DNA from: Odontocerum albicorne
Lineage: Eukaryota > Arthropoda > Insecta > Trichoptera > Odontoceridae
Direction of reading: 5' to 3'
Assembly (NCBI GenBank): GCA_949825065.1
Contig: OX463842.1
Location: forward strand, 34,216,480-34,280,479
DNA: 64,000 nt
The notes beneath the pieces are model-generated. The model searched no databases. It was not told the DNA's origin and worked only from the letters and a program-made list of their open reading frames with translations. Both the position numbers and the translations under genes were made by a program. The first letter of the stretch is position 1. Every line of letters starts with the position of its first letter. Shown here piece after piece: positions 1 through 10,811 of the stretch.

Positions 1-430
1 CTACTTTCTGTATCTGGGGGGAGGAGCAGTCCATTCGACACTTGTTGCTTGTTCGATTAGTCCAGTGTTTTGCATAGAAGGAGACTTTATTCGTGGAACA
101 CCTAGTGTTGTCCAGGTGGTGGAATTTTGTGAGTAATTAAGTTAGTGCCTTTGACGAAGAAGAAGAATAAAACATGGGTACTAAGATTCAGGATTCGATT
201 CACGCGTTCCACCATTTTGATGATGGCTACCTGGCGATGGTTGCTTAGAAACGGGCCAATGGTCAGTTATGGAATAAACTTTTACATGTTTTTTGTAATA
301 TTTATGAAGACTAAACTCAGTTATAAATATAAAATGGAAAGCCCTATTTGACATATTTTAAAAATCATTTCGAATTTAGGTTTACTATCGCCACCAAAAT
401 TCAAAGGAATTAATATCTAAAAACTGAATT
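1..430. other. Unassigned stretch at left edge
   Basis: The first 250 bases are less AT-rich than what follows and hold a short plus-strand reading frame (145-351), but I recognise no domain. It may be an eroded TE. Confidence 0.3.
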
Positions 431-434
431 GTGT

Positions 435-645
435 GTATTGAATAACACTATCGTTGAGCATAGTATAACCTGGCGGGCTTATTGCTGTATGACAATACCT
501 TCCCATCAACCAGAAATATGTTCAACAGGTCTTAAGTGAAAACCAGACTAAAATGGTTTTTTTAAATCAGGGTTCCAATGGGAATTGAACCTGCAACCTC
601 AGGGCTGGGAAATAAGCGTCTTACAAACTTAGTCATGAAGGTCGT
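435..645 (-). mobile_element. SINE family A copy 1
   Basis: Read on the minus strand it has a tRNA-like head with a B-box (GGTTCAATTCCC) and then the family body: CTGGTTTTCACTTAAG, a pyrimidine run, CAACCAGAAA-like sequence in reverse, and the end AAGCCCGCCAGGTTATAC. It is moderately diverged. Confidence 0.8.
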
Positions 646-1247
646 CGCATAGACGAGTAGGTCATATGTGTGTAAAAGTTAGGGATTTAAGTGTTTCTAA
701 GGATGTAAATGTGCAGAGATAAGGTATTTAGGACAAATATATGTAATTTATGACTAAATAATGTGACCACTTCATGGTCTGGAATAGTGAAGTGGTTCTC
801 TTTATCCACCAAATGAAAGATTTTTCGCATTACTATGCACTTGTACTCTAGTTTCCCTTTCTATTTAACAATTTATATCGCAAATATTATATTGTGGACA
901 GTAAATAAAACAATTCACTGATAAACTCCACGCTTGATTTTTTCTATTAATCGTTGCTAGCGACCCGTTTATAATCGTGAAGCAGAATTGGTAATCTCTG
1001 TAATACGCGATATGCTCAAAGACTTCTGGTTATAGATAAAATTTCACAGTAAATAGATATTCCTCGTAGTTAGTTATATGGCAAACAAGATGCCCTGTCA
1101 TCGATGTAATAAATTTCCATGAAAACTACAAGGAGCAAATAAATTTCATTTTACTGTAACATACACACTAATTAACCCTTTAAATCAATGCAGAGCGAAA
1201 TAAATAAAATACAAATTAAATCATGTAGTAAACTACTAGTACTTTAA
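646..1247. other. AT-rich, no supported feature
   Basis: No exon-like sequence, TIR or recognisable repeat seen on either strand. Confidence 0.5.
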
Positions 1248-1515
1248 CGACCTCTGTGGTATAATGGTAAGACTCTTGTTTTCCACCCGGAGGTTTCAGG
1301 CTTTATTTCCGATGGTACCCAAAAATGGAGTTTCATTCTGGTAATGAAACTCATGCGTTAGACGTATGAGAATTTGTTGTCTCTTAATATGCGGCAATGT
1401 TATCAACAAAAGCGAGTTCCGTGCATACTCTAGTGGTTTTAAGCCCGAAGGTTCGACTAATAAGGTAGAAGATAATGATGTCTCCCGCCACGTAATATAC
1501 TGTGCTCGAATCGAT
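1248..1515 (+). mobile_element. SINE family B copy 1
   Basis: It starts GACCTCTGTGGTATAATGG, a tRNA-like head with A-box character. It then has a different body from family A, ending with GGTTTTAAGCCCGAAGG, an AAGATAATGATGTCTCCC segment and TAATATACTGTGC. The same body is seen at 34735-35020 and 41346-41545. Confidence 0.7.
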
Positions 1516-2125
1516 ATGTTTTTTACCAACAATTTGACCCTTTTAATCTAACCGTCTTCAGTTCTTATAAATTAACTTTGAAATTGCAGTGACACTTTTT
1601 GATAATTCGTTTATTTTCATGTTCACACCATAGATTGATGCCGTTTGTATTGAGTAGGAGGCACAGAGATCTTTCACCTAAGATGCTTCATGTTCCGCTT
1701 CTATCCCGTATTCTGGAAGTTTCCCTCAATTTGAAGGGTCATTTTATATGAGCCTTAACCTTAAGGTGCCTATTGATATATGATATGTATATGTATTTTT
1801 TATTAAATATCTGATGTGTGTTTGTAAAAAAAGATTTTTTTCATCAATAAAAATGTCTTACTTCTACAGCATTCATTTTACTTCTTTCATTGTTTTTGCT
1901 CGGCCATGTTTGGCTTCAATATATCCAAGTTGAAACTACTATAATGTTATGCTTATCAGATTTGATACTATTTAGTTCAAGTGTATTTGTTTAAATGGTC
2001 TGTTGATCTTGTTTCCTATCATAACACACCTTTCAAATATCGTTTTTACAATTCCGAAATCTGAAAATCTGTTATTGATTAAAATGACATCAAAATATTG
2101 GAAAAAGGGCGAGTGATGCAATATG
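1516..2125. other. AT-rich, no supported feature
   Basis: Nothing coding-like seen; ordinary AT-rich intergenic DNA. Confidence 0.4.
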
Positions 2126-2645
2126 CTTCCTACATACATATGTACATACTATCACGCTGTTTCCCTACCGAGGTATCTAGAGAAGACATATGCACGTATC
2201 TTCCTACATACATATGTACATACTATCACGCTGTTTCCCTACCGAGGTATCTAGAGAAGACATATGCACGTATCTTCCTACATACACATGTACATACTAT
2301 CACGCTGTTTCCCTACCGAGGTATCTAGAGAAGACATATGCACGTATCTTCCTACATACATATGTACATACTATCACGCTGTTTCCCTACCGAGGTATCT
2401 AGAGAAGACATATGCACGTATCTTCCTACATACATATGTACATACTATCACGCTGTTTCCCTAACGAGGTATCTAGAGAAGACATATGCACGTATCTTCC
2501 TACATACATATGTACATACTATCACGCTGTTTCCCTACCGAGGTATCTAGAGAAGACATATGCACGTATCTTCCTACATACACATGTACATACTATCATG
2601 CTGTTTCCCTACCGAGGTATCTAGAGAAGACATATGCACGTATCT
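2126..2645. repeat. 74-bp minisatellite, about 7 units
   Basis: Units begin CTACATACATATGTACATAC and contain CACGCTGTTTCCCTACCGAG and GAAGACATATGCACG. The repeat start recurs at 74-bp steps with only 1-2 changes per unit. 74 is not a multiple of 3, so the overlapping short reading frames here are artefacts. The unit resembles the 3' tail of the LINE fragment that follows. Confidence 0.95.
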
Positions 2646-2945
2646 TTCACCTCATCTATTGTATATCCATACAACTTCTTGTGCAGCTCCTACAGTTTCT
2701 TTAACTTTTTTAATTTCCTTCTTTCAAAATAACATTCCAACTACACTTTCTTTGTTCTTCCTCTACTACGCCTTCCACTCCCATTTGTACATTTTATTTA
2801 TTTGATTCGTTTCTCTTTAATAATTGGTTCTACATGCCTATTAAGTTCACATTCATCCCTAATCTCCCTATATAGTATATTCTTCTCAGTGTACGCATAT
2901 CTACGTTCACGTTTCCTTCCCATAAACCACAGTTGCGACTAAAAT
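2640..2945 (-). mobile_element. LINE 3' tail fragment (family T1)
   Basis: On the minus strand this is the end of a non-LTR retrotransposon RT gene. It shares the tail blocks TCCTACAGTTT, CTTCTTTCAAAATAACATTC and TACGCCTTCCACTCCC (plus-strand spelling) with fragments near 19.2, 40.7, 52.6, 58.2 and 59.3 kb. It is non-coding by decay and fuses to the minisatellite at its 3' side. Confidence 0.7.
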
Positions 2946-3098
2946 ACTATCATTTTAGCAGATTTGGATGTTGTTTGGTATTTTGAGACTATAACTAAAT
3001 TATGGTATTATTTAAAAAAAACTATTTGGTTAAGAAAAAATACCAGTGTATTCAGCATGTGCCACGGCTAGAAGTTAGTTATTTCATCAATAGCAGTA

Positions 3099-4120
3099 CA
3101 GTGAAACCCCGTTTTTACGTGCCCGGAATTCACGTTTTCGCGCTATTTACGTTCCATTTTTACAATCCCGTTTTATTTTAGTACATTTAGTATCCGCTTT
3201 TACGTTTGTATTTCCCGCAATTTACGTTTGAAGTATTTAAAATTCGAATCAATTTATAAACATATTTAATTTAATGCGCGACGATTTGAAATGAATATTA
3301 GGAAGCAGAAATATGTTGTTTCTATTTATAGACACGTGTGCACCTGCAGCGCTCATGGTCAAGGTTACATGAGTCGTGTAATTCGATGCAATTGGTGGGA
3401 AATTTAACCAATCATAGGCAGGCAGACTGTATATTTGATCAATCTGTGCTTGTATTTTAAATGTGTCGGTCGTGTACATACAATTTCAATTGTCGTGTAT
3501 TTCGTGTGTCAATTTACATTTTTTTCATTCTTTTAATTTTTTGTTGAATCCCTTCAAATAATGTCGCAGCAAAGAAAAACATTATCGATTCAAGAGAAAA
3601 GGAAAATTCTCGAAAAAGGGAATAAACACGTTGGTTCACGTGTTTAGCTCGCGCGTGATTTGGGAATACCCATTACAACGTTGGCTACGATAATAAAAAA
3701 TCGCGAATCGATTGAAAAAAGTGCGATGCAATGTGGTCCAATGGCGAAAAAAACGCGTGTATGGTACATACGACCTTCAAAATACGATGATATAGTGGAC
3801 AGTCACATCCACAAAAACTTATCCGGTGAAGAAGAGGTTAACTTAATCCATCCAATTCCAACAAAAGAAGGTGTTATGAGGCATATTGAGGGCCTTACCA
3901 TGTAAAAGCTACTTTACTAGCATTGAAAACGTACAAGACGAAACTTTCTTATCGATTTATAATATTGAAAAAGCTGTAAACCAGTACAAATTAATGTATT
4001 ATCTAAATAAAAAATAATTTTCAATTTTAAATTTTTTTTTCTAGCCCCGAATCTACGTTTTCCCTCTAATTACGATTTTTTTATCAGTCCCTTCAAAAAC
4101 GTAAAAACGGGGGTTCACTG
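3099..4120 (+). mobile_element. Tigger/pogo-type DNA transposon, non-autonomous, 1022 bp
   Basis: Terminal inverted repeats are CAGTGAAACCCCGTTTTTAC on the left and its near-perfect complement ending at 4120. TA flanks both ends (3097-3098 and 4121-4122), the pogo target duplication. Inside, from 3560, a reading frame starts MSQQRKTLSIQEKRKIL and continues ARDLGIPITTLATIIKNRES, the psq/CENP-B-type helix-turn-helix. It is broken by a TAG at about 3645, and the DDE domain is missing. The element is therefore a deletion derivative. Confidence 0.9.
3560..3905 (+). pseudogene. Tigger transposase N-terminal (CENP-B-like HTH) fragment
   Basis: Starts MSQQRKTLSIQEKRK, matching the N-terminus of pogo/Tigger transposases, and after an in-frame stop continues LARDLGIPITTLATIIKNRE and then SIEKSAMQCGPMAKKTRV. 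The DNA-binding helices are recognisable. The downstream 40 residues resemble nothing I know, and the catalytic domain is absent. Confidence 0.8.
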
Positions 4121-4469
4121 TATATTCAGCATGTGTCACGGCTAGAAGTTAGTTATTTCATCAATACCAGTATATTCAGCATGTGCCACGGCTAGAAGTT
4201 AGTTATTTCATCAATACCAGTATATTCAGCATGTGCCACGGCTAGAAGTTAGTTATTTCATCAATACCAGTATATTCAGCATGTGCCACGGCTAGAAGTT
4301 AGTTATTTCATCAAAACCAGTATATTCAGCATGTGCCACGGCTAGAAGTTAGTTATTTCATAAATACCAGTATATTCAGCATGTGCCACGGCTAGAAGTT
4401 AGTTATTTCATCAATACTAGTATATTCAGCATGTGCTACGGCTAGAAGTTAGTTATTTCATCAATATAT

Positions 4470-5270
4470 TCAATTTTAAATCAAAAGGTCAAATTTTAAA
4501 GAATTTTTTTTTTAATTTTCACAATTTTAACGTAAGTCAGCTTTCCTCATTCGGTATTCTGTCATACATTTTAGCCCATATATTCTTCTCAATTGACGCA
4601 TTGCCAAACATTCTTCATTATTAGTCGGCAAAGATTTTCAAATTGATTATTAAAATTGACGTTATTTTGCCGAAGCTTAAGCGAATTTATCTAACAATAA
4701 TTCTAGTGAGGACTAAGTACGGAAGAGAAGAGACATTAACTCCCCTAAGTCTTCCTAAGTTAACAACAGTTTAAAGCCTGAAAACCCATATTGCCCGAGG
4801 GCTGGTTTAGAAAGCTATTGCAAGGCGTGATGCACCGATGGGTAATTAAACTCGTAAATTGTATGGACGTGCGAAAAAACATCGCTTCCTCAACTTATTG
4901 TAAAATTATTTCAAGTCTTTAAGGACATTTTAATTACATTTCCTTTGGATTTAATTCAGTCTCGAAGTTCTGATAAATAAAATAGATTGCCTGCATAGTG
5001 TTGTTTTTTGTTAAAATATCACTTCAAATGTGTTCACAAAAAAATTCATAATTAGCTGTTCTAACAGCTTTTAAATAAATTCAGGTGGAGTGTGGCCTTA
5101 AAGTAAATTTACGAGCGGAATGTGTTATATGAGATCGACTATTTACCAGACAGTTTGGGCAGATCTCTAGATTCAAATGAAATAATAAATCCAATGAGAA
5201 TGGTTTAGACAAACCTCGAGGCAATTTTAAACATCGTTGCCTCTAGTTATCAGCAAATTGGTGATTTAAT
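4470..5270. other. No supported feature
   Basis: AT-rich. A slightly GC-richer patch at 4720-4860 does not translate into anything recognisable. Confidence 0.4.
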
Positions 5271-5477
5271 ATCATGTGGCAGTTTCTTCTAGCCTGTCAA
5301 AAAAATATTTTTTCACCTTTGAGAAATGACCAGGAAGGAGATGAGCGATTTACTACTAGATCGTCTAAGCAAACTAGAGTATATTTACGCAAACAATTTA
5401 AAATAGTCGAACAAACTAATGGCCTCAGATATTGCTACTCGTTACAGTCAGAAGTGAATCCAAGATCAGGGCCTGCG

Positions 5478-5566
5478 GTCACGCGCCGTGGTTACGGTAC
5501 GAGTATTGCCACCACTGAGTGACATTGGTTACGGTACGAGTATTGCCACCACTGAGTGACATTGTC
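5478..5566. repeat. 41-bp direct duplication
   Basis: GGTTACGGTACGAGTATTGC followed by CACCACTGAGTGACATT occurs twice in direct succession. It overlaps the end of an 82-residue plus-strand reading frame at 5274-5522 that I do not recognise. Confidence 0.85.
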
Positions 5567-5888
5567 TTCAATCATTTTTCAATGTCAACTTAAATAATTT
5601 ATTCCATATTCTAGTTATTTTAAGAAAATACTTTGCGGAATATAAGATGAATTAGAAATTACTATATCAGTTATCATGCATGCGATGCAGGCAGGTCGCA
5701 ATTTTTTTCATTGATATATGCTTATATACATATAGTCATATAAAAATTATTACAAATGGATCCAATTCATACATTTTTTTTGCTTATTTGAAATATAAAA
5801 ATCTCGTAGATATTTCCCGTATTTGTAAAAATTTCAAGTAAGTTGAATGCACATTTCATGATTAAATTCAGTCTTCAATATCTTGTTC

Positions 5889-6143
5889 TATATCGTCGTT
5901 GTTCTGCGAAAAGCATTAAAGTCCAAATATTGACTTTTGAGATAAATGCAATTTATGTTTCGGAAGGCGATGTAAAATCAAGTTATACGACTTTTTTATC
6001 TTTTCATAACAGCGAAACCATATAACTTTTGGACATAAATGTTTTTTTCATGTGTATATTTTTTTATTTTAAATAAAATGGCATCAAAAGTCACTTTAAG
6101 CAAAAATGGACTTAAATGAACAGAACAGAACAACGACGATATA
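5889..6143. mobile_element. Putative MITE, 255 bp, with 18-bp perfect TIRs
   Basis: TATATCGTCGTTGTTCTG at 5889-5906 and its exact complement at 6126-6143. Similarity of the arms extends inward about 40 bp with mismatches (AAAGTCCAAATATTGAC against its counterpart). There is no coding potential between them. The superfamily is unclear. Confidence 0.65.
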
Positions 6144-6439
6144 AAACTGTGTGAGATTTTCTCAATTGACTCAGTTAACTATAATTAGGTATTTTTGTAA
6201 ATAAAGTCCAAATCAGATAAATAATGTTAACCGATTGAACAAAAACACATACTAGTATAAATAGTATATCATATAAGCAACATGAACCCATCTTTTTTTG
6301 TTTCTTTGAATTATCAAAAACGCATAAATGCCATACCTGTATATGCAAAAATATCAAATAAGTTGAATGTACTCGTATATTAAAAGTTCAATCGAGTCTT
6401 AAAAATGATGTTCCACAAAAGCCATACATTGACAAGTTT

Positions 6440-6585
6440 CGTGACCTGGTTGATAAAATGTTTGCCTTCTGACTGGTGCTCTTGGACTTAGACTCGTTTG
6501 CCATATTACTGATTGGTCGGAAGATATTGCAATAAGTCGTTCAGATTGTAGTGTATACAACGAAAGTGTAAAACAATTCAATAGA
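6440..6585 (+). mobile_element. SINE family A copy 2, degenerate
   Basis: Retains GACCTGGTTGATAAAATG from the head and GATTGGTCGGAAGATATTGC and GTATACAACGAAAGTGTAA from the body. The internal part is heavily diverged. Confidence 0.5.
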
Positions 6586-7416
6586 AAACGATAAATTATT
6601 TCCACAATTATCTGAGAAGAGGTAAAATGTGAGTTGGATATTTTTTGCATATACTCGTATTAAATGTACGCCCATACAAGATGAGAAAATGTTGATACAT
6701 GGAATAAAACATAAATATGGACGTATGTATGCAAAAAGGACACAGTTCACCTTTTATTTATTTGAGATAATCGATTACCACAATATTGTTTTGTATAGTA
6801 TGTTGTTAATTAAACTGGAATTTAACTGTAAAATACACATCGTACTGCCTTGGTATTTTTACATGTAAAATCCCAATCTATTTTTTCCGAAATTTCAAAT
6901 GAACTATAAAATATAAATTTTGTGGTTTGTAGTAATGTATTCTAACATTAAAATCCTCTTGTAGTATGGAACTATAATGTATATATAATACATTTTGTCT
7001 CATTGCTGTTTTTCAAGCAAAAAATATCTGATATATACGTGTATTGTTGTACATATTGTATTATATTTTCACTGTATTAAGTACAACATCGCGGTTTCAT
7101 TGCCATGTGGGAATTTTTTCCATCCAATCAGAAATACTGTTTATTTTTTCCATCTTTTCATATTATCTAGTAATTTTTAGCTAAACTGTATAGTGATACT
7201 CTCAAACGAGGTACAAAAGCTTTAATTTTTACATAAATGGGGAACATATTTGAAACAAGTTATTACCTTTAGAGGTAATATAAATTCTTGTTTGATGATT
7301 TAAAAAATGGTAATCACTCACTTTTTCATAAAAATAGTTCGACTGGTTTGTTCTTTGCACGACAATATTAAACGTTTTTTATTAACTAGTTGCAACCCGT
7401 GAAATATTCATGGAAG

Positions 7417-7467
7417 TAAAACAAATTCTACATTTATGAAAATATATTCATAAATGTAAAATTTGTT
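7417..7467. repeat. Short inverted repeat
   Basis: AAACAAATTCTACATTTATG is followed after a short AT loop by a near-complement ending CATAAATGTAAAATTTGTTT. It could form a hairpin of about 20 bp. The rest of 6586-7934 shows no supported feature. Confidence 0.6.
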
Positions 7468-7934
7468 TATATATATATCATTTATACATCGTCCCCTTTT
7501 ACACCGTTTCAAAAATTGTTAGCTAGGTATTTAAAATTCGTTCAATATCCCCACCGAGATTCAAATTTCGAATTACTTTCGGAGAGAATCCAAGTATATG
7601 ACAGCCGTACGGGTTTTGGCCTATTTTTTACTATGATATTGTGTTTGAAAATATAAATTTGGTTGTCTTTAAGAAAAATAAACAAAAAATATTGAAATAC
7701 TATGCTACCATTTCCAAACAACACCAAGATCAATAATTGCTAATTGGATCATGCCAAACCTACCTTGAAATACCTGCCTAGATGCTAATATATGTTTTAA
7801 TCAATATTAAATTGGTACTTTCTATGTTTTAACAAATAAAAAGTTTTATATTACGTTAATGACTAATCCTTATTTTAATCTTATGATCATCAGCTTTAAT
7901 GTATAACGTTAGGGATCTGAAAACTTTTGTATTG

Positions 7935-8148
7935 TATTACTCGTATAATTTCATTATATACAGTACAACCAGGCTGGTATATTGCTATGTGTCAATTTCT
8001 TCCAACTAACCAAAAGGGGTTCAAAAGAGGCTTTAAGTGACACCGGACTGTAACTTATTTTGAAAAAAAAATGGATACCAACGGGAATCGAACCCGCAGC
8101 CTCCGGGCTTAGCAACATGGTGTATTAATAACTATGCAACGGAGATCA
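7935..8148 (-). mobile_element. SINE family A copy 3
   Basis: On the minus strand it has a B-box GGTTCGATTCCCGTTGG, the central poly-T region, and the end CAGCCTGGTTGTACTG. It is one of the best-preserved B-boxes in the window, but the A-box region is diverged. Confidence 0.85.
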
Positions 8149-9960
8149 ATATAAAATCATAGTGTTAAAAAATATTGTATTTATGATACTGTGCTAATTG
8201 TTAGTTGTTTTCAAGCATATTTATTGATTTATAATTGAGCCGACTCTGAATAAATCATGAAATGTTAAGAAAATAAAGAAGTATTTAGGCCAGATTATGA
8301 ATTCGGGCCAATGTTTATTTTTTGACATGTTAACTTTTGTCACTACTTAGCTTTTGTAAAAGAACCACTTACGAGGATACACACAGTATCATTATTTTTA
8401 AGTAAAACTTCATTATTTAATATATGTACATATTACCTGAAAATATTGACACGAGAACCTCAATTTCTAGACAGTTACGAAATGTACCGTTTTTAAATAG
8501 TTGCTTAAGAGTTTTTGTCAACCATACGCATTTGAATAATTATTCTACGTTATTATTATGTCGTAAAACATAGATATCTGATCAAAAGCCAGATGTATCT
8601 TTACTGGTGCCAACGGTCTGTGGAATAATTCACTTTTTATTTAATAATGCCATCTTCGTTTTAATCTTATCTAATGATATACACTAATATCACGTGAATT
8701 AGTTAAATGGTGTCTATCGGCAACCATTAAAATATTTAAAAACAAAGCGATCTTGAGATAATATTTTACTATTAACAGCGTGATAGTCATATATTAATTT
8801 AGTTTCTTTCGAACTCTTTTCTATTTTATTCTACAATATTGAAGTATCTTAAAATTTCATACAAAATTAACAACATTTCGGAAGAGAAAACAAAGGAAAT
8901 ATTTTTAGTTGTATACTCAACTTGAATTTGAAGTCAATAGAATACTGTCCGAAGAATTTGCCATATGGACGGCTCATGGACAAGCGTATATACTTGTATG
9001 TTACATACGATAATTTAGTATTGTTAACATGGAAAATTTACAGGGTAAAATTCTTGTTGTATTTTAACAGCTATATACTTCTTTTCTAATAAATATAACG
9101 TGTTGAAAATATTAAATATTTCTTATTTAATTACCCAATAGGTTTTTATTTAAATGAAAATGTAAATTAAAAAGTGTGTTTAAAAATCCAATTACTGTAA
9201 AAATATGGCAATACACAGATTTAATCTCATAAAATGTGCTTTAAATTATTCTAAACTTTGATGTAAAAAGTTTCGTAAGATTGAATTGGAGATTGATATC
9301 ACCTGGGGATTAATGAGATTTTAAATTTTTGCCAAAAATGCCGAGGAAAAAAATTTGATCACGCTCATTTGAGCGAATTTTAAATATTACCAAATCTTTT
9401 GATATCCTCTTTAAACAAAACGAAAAAAAAAACAAATTAAGTCGTTTATTTTCAAGTTGATCGTTTTTTTTTCTGACACAAAATGTAAATGTTTTTTTTT
9501 TGTGTTATAAAGTTTTGCAAAAAATATTTAATAGGGATTTAAAAAAAATCTTTTATTTAAATATAATGTACAATAAACAAGCAGCACTAAAAAAGTTAGA
9601 ATTTTAAACATAGGTCGATATCTAGTTTTTTAAATTCACTTTTGAACACATCTGAATTGTTGATGTAGACATCGTTGCATTCGGCCTCATTAAAGTGACA
9701 CCATTGCATTCGTGCCGTCGGACTTGGAACCCCTGCAATAGGCATGTCACTCAGTTTGTCATCGCACGTATTTTTATGACAATACTAATAATTGACAATT
9801 TTGATACCAATTTTTGCAATATAAGTATTGTAATTAGAGCCGTTATTTTTTAATTTCAAACAATGTTTCAATAGGTTTCTTGCAAAATGTTACACATTAC
9901 AGCCCAAAGACATCAATAAATTTAATCTATTTCAACATTTCCTAGAATTTTTACCTTTTG
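8149..9960. other. Long AT-rich stretch, no supported feature
   Basis: No exon-like segments on either strand. I looked here in particular for a downstream sulfatase exon (a Leu-Phe-Asp ... Asp-Pro-Cys-Glu segment on the minus strand) and did not see one. Confidence 0.4.
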
Positions 9961-9964
9961 TTGG

Positions 9965-10255
9965 TTTTGATGAAAGAAAGTATGGAAGAATGTATGAAAG
10001 AAAGCCGAAATAAGACATTAGAAATAAATGTATGGATGAAATAGATGTTTTAAGTAAGATGATGGACATGTAGAGTGGATGAATGACGAAAAAATTACAA
10101 AGCGAGTATACAAGCTAGAAGTGCGCGATCTGTGTGGAAGAGGTAGACCGAGAAAAACGTGGCTAGTTCAATTGAACCAGATTTTGAAAGAAGGTGGTAA
10201 AGTGAGAAGTATGAATAATTGAAGATTGTACAGGAGTACAACAAATGTACGTAAA
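9965..10255 (+). mobile_element. LINE RT C-terminal fragment (family T1), decayed
   Basis: Broken plus-strand frames give VDRMNDEKITKRVYK-like and GRGRPRKTWL-like sequence followed by QLNQILKEGGKVRSMNN, the usual end of insect endonuclease-RT proteins. It lies about 120 bp beyond the last sulfatase exon. Confidence 0.65.
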
Positions 10256-10377
10256 GTTTAGTTCAACATTGAAAGAATTTTATAGAAAATATTTTCCAAT
10301 GCCAGATTAATATTAATTTCTACTATTTAAGGTCTCGTCATTAAGACTCACTCCTTACGTTAATAGTTTCTGATAGT

Positions 10378-10811
10378 TTAATACTCGGTGGTAAAAGGTA
10401 TACAATACTGATAAAAAAAATCACACGGACCTGGTCTTGGTTCACATGTTGAGGAATTTCTCCAGGGGCACAGGATTTTGGCTTGTTCCCGTAGTATTGA
10501 CATCTCTGAAGGCGAAGTAGTCCTGATAATGGAGCCCAACGCCCTGGATGTTTCGCTGCTGACCACGGCGTTGTAGTCATAAGGAACATAATGAACGTTC
10601 CATGTTCCTTCTTCTCCATAATAAGCGTCGTATGCGCCTTCTTTATATTCTCCAAGCACTAGTTTCCATGTACCTCTTCTATAAGAAGCTGTTCTCTCTA
10701 TTTCGTCAATGTTGTGGAGTATCTCTATTCTAGGAGAGCGTCGATTATCCAAAAGCGTAAGCCACTGATCCATCCCATCAGTGGTATATGGAAGACTGGA
10801 AGGATAACCCC
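10378..10811 (-). CDS. ARSB-like: Sulfatase exon G (C-terminal domain; end uncertain)
   Basis: Reads [38 protein letters not shown], then [11 protein letters not shown] and a divergent stretch ending [13 protein letters not shown] before TAA at 10378. SPR-x-E-x-LHNID is typical of arylsulfatase B. Relatives usually continue with a Leu-Phe-Asp ... Asp-Pro-Cys-Glu segment after the GPC-like position. Possible donors (GTCCGT at 10430, GTGTGA at about 10426, GTGATT at about 10424) lie exactly there. The real exon may therefore end near 10425-10431 and splice to an exon I could not find below. The TAA end is the conservative reading. Confidence 0.8.

Larger units (their letters stand above)
3042..4465. 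repeat. 50-bp minisatellite, 8 units, split by a Tigger insertion
   Basis: Units (TATTCAGCATGTGCCACGG, then CTAGAAGTTAGTTATTTCAT) start at 4121, 4171, 4221, 4271, 4321, 4371 and 4421, exactly 50 bp apart. One more unit lies at 3042-3098, on the other side of the inserted element. Units differ by 0-2 bases. Confidence 0.95.

Noticed and set aside
2098..2805. Seven overlapping plus-strand reading frames with near-identical proteins (MHVSSYIHMYILSRCF...)
   Set aside because: They are rotations of one 74-bp tandem repeat through the reading frames, not genes.
2126..4465. Regularly spaced repeats that could suggest a CRISPR array
   Set aside because: There is no repeat-spacer structure (the whole unit repeats), and the genome is eukaryotic.
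5274..5522. 82-residue plus-strand frame
   Set aside because: Low-complexity ends, overlaps a tandem duplication, no recognisable family.
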